NCBI GenBank assembly: GCA_964525785.1 | Contig: CAZGIX010000021.1 | Location: forward strand, 1 to 36,024 | DNA from: JAQBDA01 sp964525785 | GTDB lineage: Bacteria; Chloroflexota; Anaerolineae; Anaerolineales; UBA4823 | Length of the DNA stretch: 36,024 nucleotides | Direction: 5' to 3' | Part shown: positions 30,501-36,024 of the stretch, piece after piece | Numbering within the stretch: position 1 is the stretch's first letter | Layout of the letters: the number at the start of each line of letters is the position of its first letter | Notes under the pieces: model-generated | Databases searched by the model: none | What the model was told of the DNA's origin: nothing | Seen by the model: only the letters and a program-made list of their open reading frames with translations | Translations under genes and position numbers: made by a program

Positions 30501-31475
30501 TCACCTGTCTTCGATGGCGCCAGCGAGTTCGAGATTGAGGCTGAGCTGGCCAGGGCCTGGATGATCGACCGGGCCTGGAAAGAAACTGCTGAGAAGGCCT
30601 GGGAATGGGTGCAGAACCAGGATGTTGATCCATCCTACCTCCAGGACGATGATGAGGTGCGCCGGCTATATATGGAATACTGGCTGGGCGATCTCGGGTA
30701 CGATATTAATGAGCTGAAAGAAAATGTGCTTTACGCCCGCCGCTCGGTACTGCATGAGTGGCTGCGCGATCACGAGTTTGACCCGGATCGCATCCTGTAC
30801 TTTAGTGGATCTGGCAAGAACTACTCCCGGCAGGAGATGGACCAAAATGCTGTGATGACCTGCTTGCGGATGTGGATTCATGAGAATGGCGTGGATGCCT
30901 GGGACCTGCCCGATGAAGAAGTACGGCTTAAGTCGGAAGAGGTCATGCTCGAGACCAGTACTCCCATACCCACCCTGGGGAAGCAAGTCCTACGCGATGG
31001 CAAAAGCGGCGATCCTTATGACCAGCCGGTCACTGTAGGTGTGATGACCATGCTCAAGCTGCATCACCTGGTTGAGGATAAAGTGCATGCTCGCTCCACA
31101 GGACCGTATTCCCTGGTATCGCAGCAGCCCCTGGGTGGAAAAGCCCAGTTCGGTGGTCAGCGATTTGGCGAGATGGAAGTGTGGGCGCTGGAGGCTTATG
31201 GGGCAGCCTATACCCTTCAGGAGATGCTGACGGTAAAGTCTGATGATGTGCAAGGGCGTGTCAAAACCTACGAAGCGATCGTCAAGGGCGAGCCTATCGA
31301 AGAGCCAAGCATCCCAGCATCCTTCCGTGTGCTTGTGAAAGAGCTGCAGAGCCTGGGCCTGGCAGTTGAAGCGGTTACTGATACAGCAGAGGTGATTCGC
31401 TTTGGTAAAGACGAGGAGAGGACTCGACCACCCAAACTGGCGACTGGTCTTCTAGGACTGGGGGAAGAATTTTAG
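27570..31475 (+). CDS. rpoB: DNA-directed RNA polymerase beta subunit
   Basis: A 1301-residue beta subunit, forming with beta' the active centre of RNA polymerase. The rifampicin pocket is standard: [20 protein letters not shown], then [14 protein letters not shown]. The residues equivalent to E. coli Asp516, His526 and Ser531 are kept, so rifampicin sensitivity is predicted. The C-terminal block ([39 protein letters not shown]) is canonical. Between about residues 990 and 1136 there is an insertion of roughly 125-140 residues, absent in E. coli and Bacillus at this point, rich in Trp, Asp and Glu. AGGAG 7 nt before ATG 27570 fixes the start. It is unusual that rpoC does not follow; rpsL comes next after 198 nt. 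Confidence 0.99.
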   Translation: [1301 protein letters not shown]

Positions 31476-31497
31476 TCATATTGTCCCAGAATCGTTC

Positions 31498-31526
31498 TTG
31501 ACGATGTAATCAGTGCATGGTAACAT
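31498..31526 (+). promoter_or_regulatory. Candidate promoter of the rpsL-rpsG-fusA-tuf group
   Basis: TTGACG (31498-31503), 17 bp and TAACAT (31521-31526), with a TGG extension before the -10. RNA would start near 31533. A 10-bp inverted repeat (31515-31524 with 31535-31544) overlaps the -10 and could be a regulator site or a weak rpoB terminator. Confidence 0.55.
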
Positions 31527-31591
31527 TATCCTTCGTTGCCATGCTGATCGGTAGTGATCCCTGCCTGGGCATTTTGAATTGCATATAAGGC

Positions 31592-31618
31592 GAGGCCATC
31601 ATGCAAGCTGATGGCCTC
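31592..31618 (+). promoter_or_regulatory. Perfect hairpin in the rpsL leader
   Basis: GAGGCCATCA (31592-31601) pairs fully with 31609-31618 around a 7-nt loop. No T-run follows, so it is not a simple terminator. It lies in the predicted rpsL leader, about 55 nt before the start codon, and could be a protein-binding or stability element. Confidence 0.5.
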
Positions 31619-31673
31619 CCTTAATGGATAGAAACAGATAATTTGTAGTGTCTTTTTTACTCTGGAGGCGATA

Positions 31674-32111
31674 GTGCCCACGATAAATCAATTGGTCCGT
31701 AAGGGTCGTTCATCAAAGAAAATCAAAAGCAAAGCGCCGGCTTTGCTGTATACGCTCAATTCGATGAAGCAGCATCGCACTCGCCAGGATAAAGGCTCAC
31801 CACAAAAACGTGGGGTGTGTACCGTGGTGCGCACCATGACCCCGAAAAAGCCGAACTCAGCCTTGCGCAAGATCGCCCGTGTGCGTCTGAGTAACGGTAT
31901 CGAGGTCACTGCATATATCCCGGGTGAAGGGCACACACTCCAGGAGCACTCGGTTGTTCTGGTGCGCGGTGGGCGTGTGAAAGACTTGCCTGGCGTCCGC
32001 TACCATATTGTGCGCGGTTCCCTGGATACCGGTGGAGTCAATGCCCGCAGGCAGGGTCGCTCCAAGTATGGTTCCAAGCGACCGAAAGCGGATGCCGGCG
32101 CTAAGAAATAA
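31674..32111 (+). CDS. rpsL: 30S ribosomal protein S12
   Basis: A 145-residue S12, part of the decoding centre. It starts with GTG 31674, with GGAGG (31664-31668) 5 nt before it. The core is canonical: PQKRGVCTVVRTMTPKKPNS, ALRKIARVRLSNGIEVTAYI, GGRVKDLPGVRYHIVRGSLD. Lysines at the streptomycin-relevant positions (the PKKPNS and GGRVKDL segments) are wild type, so no resistance change is seen. Compared with E. coli there are about 17 extra residues between the N-terminal KAPAL and SPQKRGVC (LLYTLNSMKQHRTRQDKG), plus a short basic tail. Confidence 0.98.
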   Translation: MPTINQLVRKGRSSKKIKSKAPALLYTLNSMKQHRTRQDKGSPQKRGVCTVVRTMTPKKPNSALRKIARVRLSNGIEVTAYIPGEGHTLQEHSVVLVRGGRVKDLPGVRYHIVRGSLDTGGVNARRQGRSKYGSKRPKADAGAKK

Positions 32112-32127
32112 ATATTGGAGAGATCGA

Positions 32128-32598
32128 ATGTCTCGACGTAGCAAACCCGAAAAATCCGAAATCCGCCCCGACGTGCGCTACAGCAGCCCTCAGGTGCAGT
32201 CATTTATCAATCGCTTGATGCACAATGGCAAGAAAAGCGTGGCTGCCCATAAGTTTTATGAGGCCATGGATATGATCGAGGAGCGAGCCAAACGTAGTCC
32301 GATCGAGGTTTTTGATCAGGCGATGAAGAATGTTGCCCCGGTCATGGAAGTCAAGCCTCGCCGGGTTGGAGGTGCTACTTACCAGGTGCCGATGGAGGTC
32401 GCTCCTGATCGCCGTTTTGCCCTGGCCACACGCTGGATCCTGGCCTCCGCTAGAGCTCGCTCCGGAAAGTCATTTGCTGAAAAGCTGGCTGGCGAGCTGC
32501 TCGATGCGGCGAACAATACCGGCGCATCGATCCGTAAACGTGAAGAGACCCATAAAATGGCGGAAGCCAACCGGGCCTTCTCGCATTATCGATTATAA
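32128..32598 (+). CDS. rpsG: 30S ribosomal protein S7
   Basis: A 156-residue S7, which binds the 3' major domain of 16S rRNA and starts assembly of the small-subunit head. The N-terminus is MSRRSKPEKSEIRPDVRYSS. The family blocks INRLMHNGKKSVA, VFDQAMKNVAPVMEVKPRRV and YQVPMEV are present, ending AEANRAFSHYRL. ATG 32128 follows GGAG at a 7-nt distance and the rpsL stop by 16 nt. The frame is open further upstream, inside rpsL, but the family start is clear. Confidence 0.98.
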   Translation: MSRRSKPEKSEIRPDVRYSSPQVQSFINRLMHNGKKSVAAHKFYEAMDMIEERAKRSPIEVFDQAMKNVAPVMEVKPRRVGGATYQVPMEVAPDRRFALATRWILASARARSGKSFAEKLAGELLDAANNTGASIRKREETHKMAEANRAFSHYRL

Positions 32599-32680
32599 GG
32601 AATGGTTGGTCGGGATCCGATTTTGAGATAGCGTCACTGAAATATTCTCTGACTGCCCGATCTACTAAGTGTTGAACACC

Positions 32681-34753
32681 ATGTCTCGCCAGTATCCGTT
32701 AGAGCGGTACCGTAATATTGGGATTATTGCCCACATCGACGCCGGTAAGACGACGACTACCGAGCGGATCTTGTTCTATACTGGCAAGACGTACCGCCTG
32801 GGTTCGGTCGATGATGGCACTACCGTCACGGATTGGATGGAGCAGGAGCGCGAGCGCGGGATAACCATTGTCTCGGCAGCGGTCTCTGCGGAGTGGAAGG
32901 ACTATCAGATCAATATTATAGACACCCCAGGTCATATAGATTTCACTGCCGAGGTCCAGCGTTCTCTGCGCGTGCTGGATGGCGGTGTGGTCATTTTCGA
33001 TGCTGTTCAGGGTGTTGAGCCGCAGAGCGAGACTGTATGGCGACAGGCTGACCGCTACAACGTACCGCGAATTTGTTTTGTAAATAAGATGGATCGGGTT
33101 GGTGCTTCCTACGAGCGCACCCTGGAAATGATTCGCCAACGCCTGGGTGCAAACCCGGTGGCAGTGCAGAGACCAATTGGCGTGGAATCGTCTTTCAATG
33201 GCATTATCGACCTGATCCAGAATAAGGCGATCATCTGGGAAGACGACCTGGGCAAAGAGCCACGCGAAACCGAGATTCCGGTGGACCTGCGCAACCAGAT
33301 GGCGGAGTACCGCGAGCGCATGGTCGAGCAAATCGCAGAGACCGATGATCAGTTAACCCTCAAATATCTGGAAGGGGAGGAGATCTCGGTCGATGAGCTC
33401 AAGGCAGCCTTGCGCCGTGAGGTTATTGCTGGTAAAGCTACCCCGGTATTTTGCGGCAGCTCACTGCGCAATAAAGGCGTGCAGTCGCTTCTCGATGGGA
33501 TTGTTGATTACCTGCCTTCGCCTGCGGAGATCCCGGCAGTGCAGGGCATCAATCCCCGCACGGATGAAACCGTAGAAAGACCGCCCCGTGACGACGCTCC
33601 CCTGAGCGCCCTGGTCTTTAAAATTGTCACCGATCCCTATGTCGGACGACTGGCATATATTCGGGTTTATTCGGGCAAGCTGACCCAGGGGACTATGGTG
33701 TATAACTCGGTAAAAGACGAGCGAGAGCGCGTCGGCCGCCTGCTGCGTATGTACGCTGATCACCGTGAGGATATTACAGAGGTACTGGCTGGTGACATTG
33801 GGGCTGTCCTGGGTTTAAAAAATTCATTCACCGGCGATACGCTGTGCGATGCCTCAAACGTCATTGTCCTGGAGGATATCACCTTTCCGGAACCGGTCAT
33901 CTCTGTGGCAATTGAACCGAAGACCACTGCTGACCAGGATAAGATGGGTGAAGCCCTCCGAAAGCTCTCAGAAGAAGACCCGACCTTCCGGGTGCGGAGC
34001 GAAGAGGACACCGGGCAGACGATTATCTCCGGAATGGGAGAGCTGCACCTGGAGGTTATCGTCGACCGCATGTTGAGGGAATTCCGCGTGCAAGCGCGGG
34101 TTGGTCGTCCGCAGGTATCTTACCGGGAAGCTATCACACTACCAGTTGAGCGAGCCGAATGTCGCTATGTAAAACAATCGGGCGGCCGCGGCCAATACGG
34201 GCATGTGATCTTTGAGATGGAGCCGGGCGAGCAAGGCAGCGGTGTGATATTTGAAAATAAAGTTATCGGTGGGGTAATCCCCAAAGAGTATATCCCGGCA
34301 GTGGAAAAAGGTGTGCGCGAGGCTGCTGAAGCCGGCGTGATTGCTGGCTACCCCGTCACGGATATCTATGTCAAGCTGTATGATGGTTCCTACCATGAGG
34401 TTGATTCCAACGAGATGGCTTTCAAGATGGCTGCCTCGATGGCTTTCAAAGAAGGTGTCCAGAAGGGCGCTCCAGTACTCCAGGAACCGATCATGAAAGT
34501 GGAAGTGATCGCACCGGAGGAGTTTTTGGGTGAGATCATCGGGCAGCTCAATGCCCAGCGCGGCGATATCCTGGGTATGGAACCACGCCCAGGAAACGCC
34601 CAGGCGGTGCGCGCCCAGGTCCCGCTGGCAGAGATGTTCGGCTACGCTACGGATCTGCGTTCAGCAACCCAGGGACGTGGGGTGTTCACCATGGAATTCG
34701 ATCATTATGCTCGCGTCGCAGAGAATGTGGCCAGAGCGATTATTGGCGCCTGA
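32681..34753 (+). CDS. fusA: Elongation factor G
   Basis: A 690-residue translocation GTPase. G1 is AHIDAGKTTTTER, switch I ends ERERGITI, G3 is DTPGHIDF, and G4 is NKMDR. Domains II-V follow in the usual order, with GMGELHLEVIVDRMLREF in domain III, GGRGQYGHVIFEMEP in domain IV and the C-terminal MFGYATDLRSATQGRGVFTMEF. I choose ATG 32681, four codons inside the longest frame. No good Shine-Dalgarno is visible, and 82 nt separate it from rpsG. Confidence 0.98.
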   Translation: MSRQYPLERYRNIGIIAHIDAGKTTTTERILFYTGKTYRLGSVDDGTTVTDWMEQERERGITIVSAAVSAEWKDYQINIIDTPGHIDFTAEVQRSLRVLDGGVVIFDAVQGVEPQSETVWRQADRYNVPRICFVNKMDRVGASYERTLEMIRQRLGANPVAVQRPIGVESSFNGIIDLIQNKAIIWEDDLGKEPRETEIPVDLRNQMAEYRERMVEQIAETDDQLTLKYLEGEEISVDELKAALRREVIAGKATPVFCGSSLRNKGVQSLLDGIVDYLPSPAEIPAVQGINPRTDETVERPPRDDAPLSALVFKIVTDPYVGRLAYIRVYSGKLTQGTMVYNSVKDERERVGRLLRMYADHREDITEVLAGDIGAVLGLKNSFTGDTLCDASNVIVLEDITFPEPVISVAIEPKTTADQDKMGEALRKLSEEDPTFRVRSEEDTGQTIISGMGELHLEVIVDRMLREFRVQARVGRPQVSYREAITLPVERAECRYVKQSGGRGQYGHVIFEMEPGEQGSGVIFENKVIGGVIPKEYIPAVEKGVREAAEAGVIAGYPVTDIYVKLYDGSYHEVDSNEMAFKMAASMAFKEGVQKGAPVLQEPIMKVEVIAPEEFLGEIIGQLNAQRGDILGMEPRPGNAQAVRAQVPLAEMFGYATDLRSATQGRGVFTMEFDHYARVAENVARAIIGA

Positions 34754-34811
34754 TCAGTCGCCAACCGAAATAAGAATTTTCCTGAACATAATTGAGTGAA
34801 GGAGAGCACTT

Positions 34812-36014
<1,203 letters not shown>

Positions 36015-36024
36015 GATTAGATAT

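Noticed and set aside
31515..31544. rpoB terminator
   Set aside because: The 10-bp stem has no T-run after it and overlaps a promoter -10 box, so a regulator site or chance is as likely.

Overview
The window reads as chromosomal DNA of a bacterium of the phylum Chloroflexota, most likely class Anaerolineae. This is inferred from gene style only: secreted lipoproteins with Pro/Thr-rich linkers and jelly-roll tails, a bacterial translin homologue, a DUF3054-sigma-anti-sigma-Nudix operon, a B-box membrane protein, and a long lineage insertion in RpoB. I see no phage genes, insertion sequences, CRISPR array, tRNA or rRNA. Nearly all of the window is coding.

Layout. 1-1966 (minus): a secreted protein, a HAD phosphatase and a possible small membrane peptide. 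2105-8202 (plus): an SLC13/TrkA-C transporter, then a tightly overlapped operon of DUF3054 protein, ECF sigma factor, anti-sigma factor and Nudix hydrolase, then a lipid-anchored trypsin/PDZ protease. 8262-16670 (minus): a long DNA-maintenance cluster, in transcription order ssb, DUF3467, translin-family protein, the two halves of a Cas4-like nuclease, nadK, B-box protein, recN and a class A PBP-like protein. 16809-19780 (minus): purA, a lipoprotein and a DNA methyltransferase. 20038-23123 (plus): an SDR-type threonine dehydrogenase, an S51-like protein with a CysRS-type tail, and a beta-hydroxyacid dehydrogenase. 23138-23319: remnant of a YitT gene. 23401-25608 (plus): a second sigma/anti-sigma pair with a bactofilin-like membrane protein. 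25674-27262 (minus): era and a YhhN protein. 27570-36014 (plus): rpoB, rpsL, rpsG, fusA and tuf.

Most interesting points. (1) A Cas4/RecB-type nuclease appears split into two membrane-anchored polypeptides. The first carries the N-terminal Cys and the active-site His. The second carries D...ExK...QxxxY and the three C-terminal Cys. It lies next to a bacterial translin/TRAX homologue in an ssb-recN gene cluster. (2) The class A penicillin-binding protein keeps both enzyme folds but has lost the catalytic motifs of both, so it looks like a full-length pseudoenzyme. (3) rpoB has a structured leader RNA but no rpoC behind it. (4) tuf has a codon usage (GGG/ACG/GCG) unlike every neighbour, and it switches back to normal in the last ~25 codons. 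(5) Several start codons sit only 1-6 nt after the expected start point of a -10 box, suggesting leaderless mRNAs.

All domain and motif calls were made by eye from the sequence. No database search or folding program was run.
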